A stretch of DNA of 16,693 bases from CAVXYG01 sp963766005 (GTDB lineage Bacteria > Actinomycetota > Actinomycetes > S36-B12 > GCA-2699445): positions 1 through 16,693 of the forward strand of contig CAVXYG010000002.1 of the NCBI GenBank assembly GCA_963766005.1, given 5' to 3'. The notes below the pieces were generated by a model. The model made no database searches, was not told the origin of the DNA, and was given only the letters and a program-made list of their open reading frames with translations. Position numbers and translations under genes: made by a program. Below are positions 7,293-14,326 of the stretch, one piece after another. Position 1 is the first letter of the stretch, and the number at the start of each line of letters is the position of its first letter.

Positions 7293-8291
7293 TCAACCGC
7301 CGGTCACGCCGTCCGACGCTCCCGACGGCTCGGCGACAGCGTCGTCGTCCTGACGGTCGGCCAGGGCCAGCGCAAGGGCGATGAGCCCGGCCAGGACGGC
7401 GCCGAGCAGGGTGGCCGTGATGCGCTGGAGGGCCAACTGGGCCGTGTCGGTGGCCGCCCCGGAGCCGCCGAGCAGGACGATGAACGGGGTGAGGAACAGG
7501 ATCTCCTGGGCGTAGCGCCCGAGTGCTGCGTAGGCGACGATGAGCACCAGCAGCGCCACACCGACCAGGAGTGCGGCCCAGTCGGGCAGGGCCAGGACCA
7601 GGACCAGCGCCAGCACGGCCCCGGCCAGGGTCCCCGAGATGCGGTCCCGGGCGATCGAGAGGGTCTCGCGGCCGTAGGGGCGCAGCACCAGGGTCATGGT
7701 CATCGGTATCCAGTAGGCGTGCGGCTGATCCAGGGCGGTGATGGCGAACACCACGAGCCCGACGGACGCGGCCATGGCCGAGGCGTGCCGCCAGGACGTG
7801 CGGACATCCACCCCCACGAGCCCGCTGGGCCGGGATGCGCGGGACACCGCCGCCACGGCGATGGCCCCGCCGGCCAGCATCCCGGCGGCGACGGTGCCCG
7901 GTGACTGTTGCAGCGGGAGGGTCGAGTAGACCGCAGCGATGGTGGGGATCCCGGCGAGCAGGCCGTTCTGCAGCACGTTGGCGGGGGCGACCAACAGGCA
8001 GGCGAGCGCGACGAAACACGCCGCGGGGAATGCCTGCCCGGACACCGCCACAGCCACGGCTCCGGTCATCGCCGCCGGCACAACCGCCGCGAGGGCGTGT
8101 GCGGGCCGGAGCTTGGTCGCCGGCGTCAGGCTGATGACGAAACCGAGTGCGACGGCCAGGCCGGCAGGCTCGCCGAACGCCCAGTAGGCCGCCGCCGTCG
8201 GGATGAGCATGACCACGGTCAGCACGACCGCGACCTTCAGCGTGGGCCGTGGGATCGCCCAGACGCGAGCGGGCTTGTTCGCGGCCTTCAT
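7293..8291 (-). CDS. FUSC-family membrane protein (aromatic-acid exporter type)
   Basis: The ATG at 8289-8291 starts a 332-residue membrane protein (MKAANKPARVWAIPRPTLKV). Six or so hydrophobic helices form an N-terminal half to about residue 160. A soluble linker (RTSWRHASAM) follows, then a second half containing TMTLVLRPYGRETLSIARDR and ISGTLAGAVLALVL. This Arg-rich 'RPxxxETxxxxxxRxxGTxxG' element is characteristic of the FUSC/fusaric-acid-resistance and aromatic-acid-exporter families. These proteins export toxic organic acids across the cytoplasmic membrane. The substrate cannot be told. The C-terminus is short and acidic (RQDDDAVAEPSGASDGVTGG). Only a weak RBS (GAGAG) is visible. The hydrolase fragment follows 15 bp later; the truncated SulP lies upstream behind a hairpin. 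The gene looks intact. Confidence 0.82.
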   Translation of the reverse strand: MKAANKPARVWAIPRPTLKVAVVLTVVMLIPTAAAYWAFGEPAGLAVALGFVISLTPATKLRPAHALAAVVPAAMTGAVAVAVSGQAFPAACFVALACLLVAPANVLQNGLLAGIPTIAAVYSTLPLQQSPGTVAAGMLAGGAIAVAAVSRASRPSGLVGVDVRTSWRHASAMAASVGLVVFAITALDQPHAYWIPMTMTLVLRPYGRETLSIARDRISGTLAGAVLALVLVLALPDWAALLVGVALLVLIVAYAALGRYAQEILFLTPFIVLLGGSGAATDTAQLALQRITATLLGAVLAGLIALALALADRQDDDAVAEPSGASDGVTGG

Positions 8292-8368
8292 GGTGGTGAG
8301 TCTCTCATCGGGTTGACACAGGCCCGACCCTCCGCGGCCGGACTCCCGGGGCTGACGTGCCGGGAGGC

Positions 8369-8406
8369 GTGATCGGCCCGCCCCGGGAACGGGACGGGCC
8401 GATCAC
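8369..8406 (-). terminator. Strong hairpin terminator after truncated SulP
   Basis: Perfect 12-bp arms GTGATCGGCCCG (8369-8380) and CGGGCCGATCAC (8395-8406) with a 14-nt G/C-rich loop, starting 15 nt past the SulP stop on the minus strand. It suggests that the shortened reading frame has a proper 3' end. No U-tract. Confidence 0.65.
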
Positions 8407-8421
8407 GAGGGTCGGTGCGGA

Positions 8422-8805
8422 TCAGGAGTCGACCGCCTTGGCGATGTCGTCGCCGCCCTCGTTCATGGCCTTGACCACGGCGGCCCCGATCACCGGGGCT
8501 GTGGAGGAGCCCGGGCCCTGGACGAGTTGCTTGGAGGTGGTGAACAGCGCGAAGGCGATCATGCCGGCGGCCGCCGCGTACAGCCCGTTTTGCACCGGCA
8601 GGCCGGCCAGACTCGCGTAGCCCAGCGAGGTCGGCACCATCAGGGCCCACACCGACAACCCGGCGATGACATCGCCCCGCAGCCACGACCGCTGGTAGGC
8701 CGGGAGCCAGGTCAGGATCGGCAGGAGCTGCCGGATCGCTCCCGGCTGGGCGTCGGTGCCGGCACTCCCGGGCCGGTCCGGGGCTGTGGATCGCATGCCG
8801 GTCAT
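8422..8805 (-). CDS. Truncated SulP-type anion transporter (N-terminal membrane segments only)
   Basis: The ATG at 8803-8805 with GAGAGG 7 nt upstream gives 127 residues; an in-frame start at 8868 is possible. After a hydrophilic leader, LLPILTWLPAYQRSWLRGDV, IAGLSVWALMVPTSLGYASL and AGLPVQNGLYAAAAGMIAFA are the unmistakable N-terminus of SulP/SLC26 transporters ('VxAGLTVGxxxVPQxxAYAxLAGLPPxxGLY'). The SulP-type LVQGPGSSTAP follows, and the frame then stops after MNEGGDDIAKAVDS. A normal SulP has about 14 helices and a STAS domain, so about 80% is missing. An in-frame stop and a terminator directly behind it argue that this is a settled short gene rather than an open break. It follows the DUF7144 gene by 43 bp and is probably co-transcribed. 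Transport activity is not expected from three helices. Confidence 0.75.
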   Translation of the reverse strand: MTGMRSTAPDRPGSAGTDAQPGAIRQLLPILTWLPAYQRSWLRGDVIAGLSVWALMVPTSLGYASLAGLPVQNGLYAAAAGMIAFALFTTSKQLVQGPGSSTAPVIGAAVVKAMNEGGDDIAKAVDS

Positions 8806-8848
8806 GCGCTGGCCTCTCGACGTGGGGTTGACCGCGGGCCGTGTCGGA

Positions 8849-9274
8849 TCAGACCCGGGTGATGTCACGCCCGTGGACGGTCAGGGCCCAGATGACAAAC
8901 ACATTCAGCGTGATGATGGCGATGGACCAGATCGGGTACCAGGGCAGCCAGGCGAAGTTGAACAGGGCGCTGACGACGGCCACGATGACCCCGACAGTGC
9001 GGGCCCAGACCGCCCCGTTGAACACGAAGAAGCCCGCCGCCGCGACCACGATGCCCATGATCAGGTGGATCCAGCCCCAGGTGGTCACGTCGAACTGGAA
9101 GATGTACTCCTGACCCACGACGTAGAACGTGTCGTTGGCCAGGGCGACGACGCCCTGGATCGCCTGGAAGATGCCCGCCATGATCATCATGACGCCAGCG
9201 AAGACTGTGAGTCCGGCTGCTGTGCCGCTGGGCTGGGTGGTGCCGCTCATGCCGCTCATGGTGCTGTCCCTCAT
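8849..9274 (-). CDS. DUF7144-type four-helix membrane protein
   Basis: A 141-residue membrane protein with four hydrophobic helices. The short Ser/Thr-rich N-terminus is followed by GLTVFAGVMMIMAGIFQAIQ, then a polar loop NDTFYVVGQEYIFQFDVTTW, GWIHLIMGIVVAAAGFFVFN, and two further helices with FNFAWLPWYPIWSIAIITLN. This pattern, including the WGWIHLxxG and LPWYPxWS elements, is that of actinobacterial DUF7144 membrane proteins, whose function is unknown. Two starts are possible: ATG 9274 (GAGG 7 nt upstream) and ATG 9259 (GAGG 9 nt upstream); the difference is five residues. It is the first gene of the minus-strand membrane block, followed 43 bp later by the truncated SulP. Confidence 0.8.
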   Translation of the reverse strand: MRDSTMSGMSGTTQPSGTAAGLTVFAGVMMIMAGIFQAIQGVVALANDTFYVVGQEYIFQFDVTTWGWIHLIMGIVVAAAGFFVFNGAVWARTVGVIVAVVSALFNFAWLPWYPIWSIAIITLNVFVIWALTVHGRDITRV

Positions 9275-9715
9275 CCCGGAGCCTCAGTGGCCCCGCTACC
9301 CTCGATGGTGGTCGTGGCGGCCGGCCCCCGCCTCACCCGTACCGGGTGATTCGGGCAACCCGGGGATGGTTGATCCCCTCGGCAACCTGCGCGGCGCGTC
9401 GCACCGGGTGGCCGGCCGGCGACCCGATGCATGGCCGAGGGGCGCAGCGTCCTGCCGTCGCGGTCCCGTCGGAGGCGCTTGACCGCGTACTGGCCGACGA
9501 GCACCACGCCGAGGGCCAGCGAGGAACCGGCGCGGCCATGAGAAGCCACTGGGCACCGCAACCACCCGGACCCGGGTATCCCAGGGCCGCACGCGGTTCG
9601 CGAGATGGTGAGCCCGTTGATGGGGGCCGCGCTGGACGACGCGCTGCGAGCACTCGACTTCGGCGGTACCACAAGTCACCTGTTCCCTCGGACCTCGGCG
9701 ACTCGGACACGGTGG
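9275..9715 (-). other. Decayed stretch without a supportable gene
   Basis: No intact gene is seen. On the minus strand around 9430-9560 one frame reads AGSSLALGVVLVGQYAVKRL and then RRDRDGRTLRPSAMHRVAGR, which looks like the last membrane helix and basic tail of a lost membrane protein. The frame is broken on both sides. The remainder has no protein character in any frame I checked. Confidence 0.3.
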
Positions 9716-10099
9716 GATGTGGCGGATGAGCGCGTCACCGGCAGCCAGGGTGATGTCGATCGGCAATTCGCCGAAGTACTCCTCGCCGCGACGGACTCCG
9801 AGCACTTTGACCCCCGCAAATGCGTGCTCGAGTCCCCGCAGCCCCCGGACCGCCTCGTCGGGGTCAGCGGTCAGCACCAGGACGTCGACCTCGTAGTTGT
9901 CACCGAGTTCGAGAAGCACTGTGCCCAGCAGAGTGGGCAGCCAGGCCAACAGCGGGTCGATGAGGTGCAGCTTCGACTGGCTGCCGGGGACGATCCGGCC
10001 GTCGTCGGAGCGCTTCGTGCTCCAGACCGCGCCGAAGGCATGCACGATGCGCTGCAGCCGCCGGTTGAAGGCGTCTCGGCTGGGAGGGGCGGGCTCTGT
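9716..10099 (-). pseudogene. Chimeric fragment: ATPase C-terminal piece joined to TrkA_C-like piece
   Basis: The open frame begins after an in-frame TGA at 10100-10102. The first part (PSRDAFNRRLQRIVHAFGAV, then DDGRIVPGSQSKLHLIDPLL) resembles the C-terminal region of ATPases of the AAA/DUF4143 type, where 'QSKLYLxDPLLA' is typical. Within a few residues it changes to VLLELGDNYEVDVLVLTADP and then VKVLGVRRGEEYFGELPIDI-TLAAGDALI. That resembles the RCK_C/TrkA_C ligand-binding domain found on ion channels and transporters ('GVxRxGxxxGxPxxDTxLxAGDxLxVxG'). After GDALI the sequence loses family character. No start signal is seen. It looks like remnants of two genes fused by deletion. Both halves are assigned from motif memory. 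Confidence 0.45.
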
Positions 10100-10104
10100 T
10101 CAGA

Positions 10105-10164
10105 TCCCAACCGGAAATGGGCACATCGGACATCGAGCGCCGATGTGCCCGCTTCCGGTTGGGA
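10105..10164. repeat. Large near-perfect inverted repeat (25-bp arms), possible terminator of the MFS gene
   Basis: Arm 1 (10105-10129, starting TCCCAACCGGAA) and arm 2 (10140-10164, ending TTCCGGTTGGGA) pair with only a 2-base mismatch (AT against GC, giving one or two wobble pairs in RNA) around a 10-nt loop. It lies 33 nt past the MFS stop, so it may be that gene's terminator, though it is longer than usual and has no U-tract on either side. It sits exactly between the MFS unit and the decayed fragment at 9716-10099, so a relic of a mobile repeat or a recombination joint is an alternative. Confidence 0.7.
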
Positions 10165-10196
10165 AATCCGTCAACGCGGGTCGGGGCGCGCCGCCG

Positions 10197-11739
10197 TCAC
10201 CACGGTCGCGACCGCGGCACGCGCCGGCGCAGGAACCGCAGCGCCAGGACCGCGCCGAGCGCCGTCGCCGCTGCGGCGACCAGTGACCCGGCGGCGAAGC
10301 CGCTCATGAACGCGTCCTGCACCGCGCCGAGGACGGCGGCACCGTCGGGCACCTCGCCGGCGACGACGACCGCCGCCGCGACTGAGGACTCCGCGGCTTC
10401 GACCACCGCGGCGGGGGAGCCGCGCAGCGCATCGACGATCTGCGGGCCGTACAGGCTGGCGAACACCGACCCGACCACGGCCACGCCGAGGGTCCCGCCG
10501 AGTTCCCGCGTGGTGTCGTTGACCGCCGACCCGACGCCGGCCTTGGCCTGCGGCAGGGCCCCCATGATCGCCTCGGTCGCCGGGCTGGTCGTCAGTCCCA
10601 GGCCCGCTGCCATCACAACCATGCTCAGCAGCACCGGGCCGACGTAGGCACTGTCCGCTTCCAGCCGCGCGGCCAGCACGAAGCCGGCGCTCATCAGCGC
10701 CAGGCCGGCGCCGACGACGAGCTTGGAGCCGACTCGGTGCATGAGTGCGATCGACAGCGGCGAGAACACCCCGGTCACCACGGCGAACGGCACGGTCCGC
10801 AACCCGGCCTCCAGGGGGCTGAAGCCCTGGATGAGCTGCAGGTACTGGGTGATGAGGAAGATGAAGCCGAACAGGCCGAAGAACGCCGAGGCGATGGCGA
10901 CGCTGGCCGCGCTGAACCGAGGGTTGCGGAACAGCCGCACGTCCAGCAGCGGGCTGGCCTGACGGGACTCGTACCGGATGAACGCGGCCAGCAGCACGAC
11001 CGACAGCGCGCCCGCGGTGAGCACCTCCGGCGAGGTCCAGCCGCGGTGCGGGCCCTCGATGATCGCCCAGATGCCCAGGCCCACCGCTGCCACGGAGGCG
11101 ACGAGCCCGACCCGGTCCAGCCGGCCCGGGTGCGGGTCGCGGGAGTCGGGGATCAGCCGCGTGCCCGCCAGCAGCGCCAGGGCCGCGATCGGCAGGTTCA
11201 CCAGGAAGATCGAGCCCCACCAGAAGTGCTCCAGCAGCCAGCCGCCGGTCACCGGGCCGGCCGCGACGGCCAGGACCGGTGACGCCGGACCAGATCCCGA
11301 TGGCCAGCGCGCGCTCCTTGACGTCGGTGAAGACGTTGACGATGATCCCCAGCGTCGCCGGGAAGATCAGCGCCGCGCCGATGCCCATGAGCGCCCGGGC
11401 GCCGATGAGCTGGCCGGTCGTGGACGCCAGCGCGGCCAGCGCGGAGGTGGCGGCGAAGACCACCAGCCCCAGCTGCAGCGCGAGCTTGCGGCCGTTGCGG
11501 TCGCCGAAGTAGCCGAAGGCCAGCAGCAGCGCGGAGAACACCAGGGTGTAGGCGTCCACGATCCACTGCAGGCCGGTGGTGGTGGCGCCCAGCTCGCTGC
11601 TCAGGGTCGGCAGCGCCACGTTCACGATCGTGTTGTCGACCACGACCATGAACAAGCTCAGGCAGAGCACGGCCAGGATCCACCAGCGGGCGCCGCTGGC
11701 GGGCGCCGTCTCGGGGGGCTTGGTGAGGGTGAGGGCCAT
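10197..11739 (-). pseudogene. DHA2-type MFS drug-efflux transporter, one frameshift
   Basis: The ATG at 11737-11739 follows a good RBS (AAGGAG, 11748-11753) by 8 nt. The product would be a 513-residue, 14-helix drug:proton antiporter (EmrB/QacA type). It shows helix 1 with FMVVVDNTIVNVALPTLSSE (motif D1 of the DHA2 group), motif A FGYFGDRNGRKLALQLG, and motif C split by the frameshift. The first frame is correct to AIGIWSGVTG; the protein continues one base out of phase as LAVAAGPVTGGWLLEHFWWG. One surplus base in ACCGGTCCTGG (about 11273-11275) accounts for it, and the total length is 3n+1. Downstream the frame is intact to the TGA. Either a sequencing error or a recent inactivating insertion in the antiport motif. 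It is divergent from the TetR gene with paired operators between; substrate unknown, many such systems expel toxic organics. Confidence 0.88.
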
Positions 11740-11763
11740 CGGGTTCGCTCCTTGTAGATCGTT

Positions 11764-11781
11764 GTTCTAAATATCTAGAAC
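11764..11781. promoter_or_regulatory. Operator 1 for the TetR regulator
   Basis: A perfect 6-6-6 palindrome GTTCTA-AATATC-TAGAAC in the MFS-TetR divergent intergenic region. It lies 10 bp upstream of the MFS ribosome binding site, in the 5' region of the MFS transcript. Same half-sites as operator 2. It is distinctly A+T-richer than its surroundings. Confidence 0.8.
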
Positions 11782-11784
11782 TAG

Positions 11785-11802
11785 GTTCTACACCCATAGA
11801 AC
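11785..11802. promoter_or_regulatory. Operator 2 for the TetR regulator
   Basis: A second perfect copy, GTTCTA-CACCCA-TAGAAC, three bases after operator 1, so the centres are 21 bp apart (two helical turns, same face). It ends 2 bp before the predicted -10 box of the tetR-like gene, so binding would block that promoter. On the minus strand its TAGAAC half-site could also serve as a -10 for the MFS gene, with TTGCAG 18 bp upstream. Confidence 0.8.
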
Positions 11803-11804
11803 GC

Positions 11805-11810
11805 TATGCT
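11805..11810 (+). promoter_or_regulatory. Putative -10 box for leaderless TetR gene
   Basis: TATGCT is followed by 7 nt (GCAACCC) and then the ATG at 11818, which implies a leaderless transcript. The box overlaps the alternative upstream ATG at 11806, which argues against that ATG being the start. Confidence 0.5.
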
Positions 11811-11817
11811 GCAACCC

Positions 11818-12402
11818 ATGGGACGAACACCGAGTACCGCGGTCGAGGACGGGCTGCTCAAGGCAGCGGAGGAGATCCTGGTCAACGAGGGGCCCGGCGC
11901 GCTGACCGTGCGCAAGGTCGCCTCCTGCGCGGGCGTGGCGCCGATGGGCGTCTACAACCGATTCCAGGGCAAGGCCGGATTGCTGGAGGCCCTGTTCGTG
12001 CGGGGCTTCCACGACCTGACCGCCTCGGTCGGGGCGGCCACCGGGGCGGATGCCCGGGCCCGGCTGCGGGACGCGGGGATGCGCTACCGGCGCTTCGCGC
12101 TGGAGCACCCGGAGCACTACCGGCTGATGTTCGAGCGCAAGCACGAGGTGGACCCCGGCCCGGCGGCGCAGCAACGGGCCCACGCTTCCTTGACCAGCTC
12201 GGTGCAGATGGTCGCCGCCGCTCGGACCCTGCAGCCGCTCGGCCTGGGCAGCGACGTGGAGGTCGCCCAGCAGCTGTGGGGCGCACTGCACGGCGCGGTG
12301 AGCCTGGAGCTGCTCGGCCTGGGGTTCGACGAGCATCCGGAGCAGTCCTTCGAGCGGATGCTGGACGCGCTGCTGCTCGGGATGGAGCAACAGTCCGGGT
12401 AG
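11818..12402 (+). CDS. TetR/AcrR-family repressor of the divergent efflux gene
   Basis: A 194-residue protein with the TetR N-terminal DNA-binding domain: AAEEILVNEGPGALTVRKVA, then the helix-turn-helix ending GVAPMGVYNRFQGKAGLLEA at about residues 29-57. The C-terminal helical domain, with RYRRFALEHPEHYRLMFERK at about 85-104, matches the WHG-type ligand-binding domain (TetR_C_33 group). Such proteins bind palindromic operators as dimers and release them on binding a small molecule. The start at 11818 is chosen because TATGCT lies 7 nt upstream; an in-frame ATG at 11806 would add MLQP. Two identical 18-bp palindromes lie immediately upstream, between it and the divergent MFS gene, so autorepression and control of efflux are the natural reading. 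The gene is intact. Confidence 0.92.
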   Translation: MGRTPSTAVEDGLLKAAEEILVNEGPGALTVRKVASCAGVAPMGVYNRFQGKAGLLEALFVRGFHDLTASVGAATGADARARLRDAGMRYRRFALEHPEHYRLMFERKHEVDPGPAAQQRAHASLTSSVQMVAAARTLQPLGLGSDVEVAQQLWGALHGAVSLELLGLGFDEHPEQSFERMLDALLLGMEQQSG

Positions 12403-12422
12403 GTCCCGCGGACTGCTCCATC
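12381..12422 (+). terminator. Hairpin overlapping the end of the TetR gene
   Basis: GATGGAGCA-ACA-GTCCG (12381-12397) pairs with CGGACTGCTCCATC (12409-12422), leaving a 3-nt bulge and an 11-nt loop. The TAG stop at 12400-12402 lies in the loop. A likely terminator for the TetR transcript; no U-tract follows. Confidence 0.5.
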
Positions 12423-12576
12423 GGAGCGCCCGCGGCTAGGTCGCCCCGACGAGGGTAAGCCCGATGCAGTGATGCGCTGACCGATTGGAAGCGCTGGGCC
12501 GGGCGCGGCACCGCGCAACGGGATTCGCCGCCGTAGTCGCGGGCGATGTGGATGGCGGGGCCGCGGTGGGGGAAGC

Positions 12577-12970
12577 GTGGTGGCCAACGTCACCGTCACC
12601 GGGCCGGCCTCCGGCGGCTACATCACCGCGTGGCGGTGCAGTGAGCCCAGGTCGCCAACGCGGTCAGCGTCCCGATCGCAGACCATGGCTCGATCTGCCT
12701 CGACACCACGCCGACCAGGAGCCTCCTGGTGGACGTCGGAGGGTCCCTCGCTAGAATTTCGCGTTCGAAGTTGGGTATTGCCGGTGGGGCCGGATCGGGA
12801 GTTCGACAACCGCGCGGACGGCGACCGCAGCGAGCTCTCGGCCGGGGAAGAGATCGTCCAGGGCCGACTTGGTCGTCACTTCGGTCGATGGCGACGGCGA
12901 GTTCTGCCTGTTCACGAGCAGCAATACACACATCCTGGCCGACATGCAGGGCCTGTTCCCCTCGCTGGTG
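12577..12970 (+). pseudogene. Relic of an actinobacterial secreted repeat-domain protein (two damaged repeats)
   Basis: Translations in shifting frames match a repeat common in actinobacterial surface proteins ('AVVxNVTVTxPTAxGYLTVxPCxxxRPxxSNLNFxxGQTVxNxVxxPVGxDGxxCxYTxxxTHLxxDVxGxF'). Repeat 1 is VVANVTVTGPASGGYITAWR from 12577, then, one frame over from 12651, VANAVSVPIADHGSICLDTT and TRSLLVDVGG. The middle 'SNLNF' section is deleted. Repeat 2 appears from about 12863 as ADLVVTSVDGDGEFCLFTSS and NTHILADMQGLFPS, with an upstream remnant SELSAGEEIVQ in another frame. A piece of the preceding sequence (12490-12575) looks like the usual lead-in but has stops. With several frame changes and a lost block this is not translatable as a whole. 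No signal peptide or start is seen. Confidence 0.55.
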
Positions 12971-13430
12971 CAGCGCTGGAACTCCCAGCCGCGGACTGCG
13001 GGAGGCGGCGCGGCTGGACAGTCCGCCTCACCCGCGGGAGGTGCTCGATAGGCAAGGGGCGGCGAGGCAAACAGCCCGGGCATTGACAGCCCGGCTGGCC
13101 CTGGGTATAGCGACCGCCTCAGGCAGATGCCCAGGCCAGCAGAGAGGACCCGGGATCCGTCGTCGAGTACCCGGCGTTGGCGGCCCGGTGAACGCCTGGA
13201 GCCGATGCGTTCGCGCCCTCGATACCGCGAGCCGGCCAGATGGCCGCGCCGAGGCCAAGACCAGTGCCGATTGGCACGCAGCGTGTCGATCTACGGGGGT
13301 CCTGCCGCAGTCACGCGGCGATCCGGTCAGCACCCTCGCAGATCGACACGAATTCACCGGTGAACCGGCATCCACAGTCACGCTGAGCGCGACCTGCCAG
13401 AGCCGCCATCGCCGGGCAGAGGATGCGACG
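12971..13430. other. Intergenic stretch, no gene supported
   Basis: No frame on either strand shows recognisable protein character. The only structure seen is an 11-bp perfect inverted repeat, CGTGTCGATCT (13282-13292) and AGATCGACACG (13340-13350), 47 nt apart. The AbiEi-like gene's RBS (AGAGGA, 13418-13423) closes the interval. Confidence 0.4.
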
Positions 13431-14326
13431 GTGAACCCCGACATCGATCGCCTGATCCAGGAGCGTGGCGGCGTGGTGCGCCGAGCTGAACTGATCGCGC
13501 TCGGCATCCGACCGCAGAATCTTCGCAACGAAGTCGCCGAGGGCATCTGGCGCGACGCAGGCGCCGGCATCCTGGCGCACCGTTCCGCCCGCCCCGGGTT
13601 GATGACTGAGGGGATCGTGGTCGGTCTTCGGATGCCGGCCTCCATCCTGACGGGCCCCGTCGCCGCGCTGCTGCAGCCGCATCCGGCCTGGCGCGACCAG
13701 GCGTTCCCCCGGCAGGCACCGATGGTGATCGCGCCTCGACCAGGTCGGGTGCGATGCCGGCCGCGCGCCACCCGGGGGCGGTGGCGCACAACGACCGTGG
13801 CCTGCGGCTGGCCGACCCTCACACCGCGCTGGTGGACATCCTGCGCTTCCAGCCGTGGGAGCTTGCGGCGGCGATCGGCGCCGCTGCTATCCAGTTGGGC
13901 CTCAGCAGCGTTGCTCAGTTGGAGGCATCCGTGTCCGCCCTCTCCTCCGCCGCGGGCGTCGCGCAGCTGCGACGCATCGTGTCCGCTTTGCGCAACGGCG
14001 CCGAATCGGGGCCGGAGCTGAGCCTGCAGCATGTGCTGCGCCGCGCCCAGATCAAGGGCTGGCGAGGCAACGCCACGGTGGTCATCGATGGCCGGCGCTA
14101 CCGGGTCGACGTCTGCTTCCCGCGGGAAAAGGTGGCCGTCGAGTACGACGGTGTCGCCGAGCACTCCGGCGAGCGGGCTTTCCACGCCGACCGGGTGCGG
14201 AACGCCTTCATCTTCGACGGCTGGGCGGTCGTGCGGGTCACGAAGGAGATGCTCCGCGACCGCCACCAGCGGGAGGAACTGGTGGCCTCGACTGCGGACC
14301 TCGTGCGCCGGCGCCGGGCCATGTAG
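13431..14326 (+). pseudogene. AbiEi-like winged-helix protein with C-terminal DUF559 domain, one frameshift
   Basis: The GTG at 13431 has RBS AGAGGA 7 nt upstream. The N-terminal half (IDRLIQERGGVVRRAELIAL, GIRPQNLRNEVAEGIWRDAG) is the winged-helix of AbiEi-type proteins ('GGVxxRxELxxLGxxxxxLxxxVxxGxWxxxxxGV'). The C-terminal half carries DUF559, a Vsr/restriction-endonuclease-like fold: RRYRVDVCFPREKVAVEYDG with the acidic core D...E-Y-D-G, then ADRVRNAFIFDGWAVVRVTK. The first frame is good to about APRPGR (near 13745), and the second is good from about GAMPAARHPG (13751). The total length is 3n-1, so one missing base between 13735 and 13753 explains it and the restored product would be 298 residues, the usual size. 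In actinobacteria such fusions are common single genes annotated as type IV antitoxin-like; no toxin partner (AbiEii nucleotidyltransferase) is adjacent. Role unproven. Confidence 0.8.

Noticed and set aside
6144..7904. Plus-strand open frame of 586 codons
   Set aside because: Antisense across the CMD-like, hydrolase and FUSC genes; Gly/Gln/His-rich product without domains, typical of high-GC shadow frames.
8311..8340. Plus-strand TTGACA as a promoter
   Set aside because: No -10 box at a usable distance and no plus-strand gene downstream.
9296..9715. Continuation of the chimeric frame to 9296
   Set aside because: After GDALI the product is Arg/Pro/Gly-rich without family resemblance.
13282..13350. 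11-bp inverted repeat CGTGTCGATCT as a mobile-element end
   Set aside because: Only 68 bp apart outermost, no transposase, no target duplication seen; kept only as a note.
12729..13430. N-terminal extension of the AbiEi-like frame to 12729
   Set aside because: The first 230 residues show no protein character; RBS AGAGGA and family length support GTG 13431.
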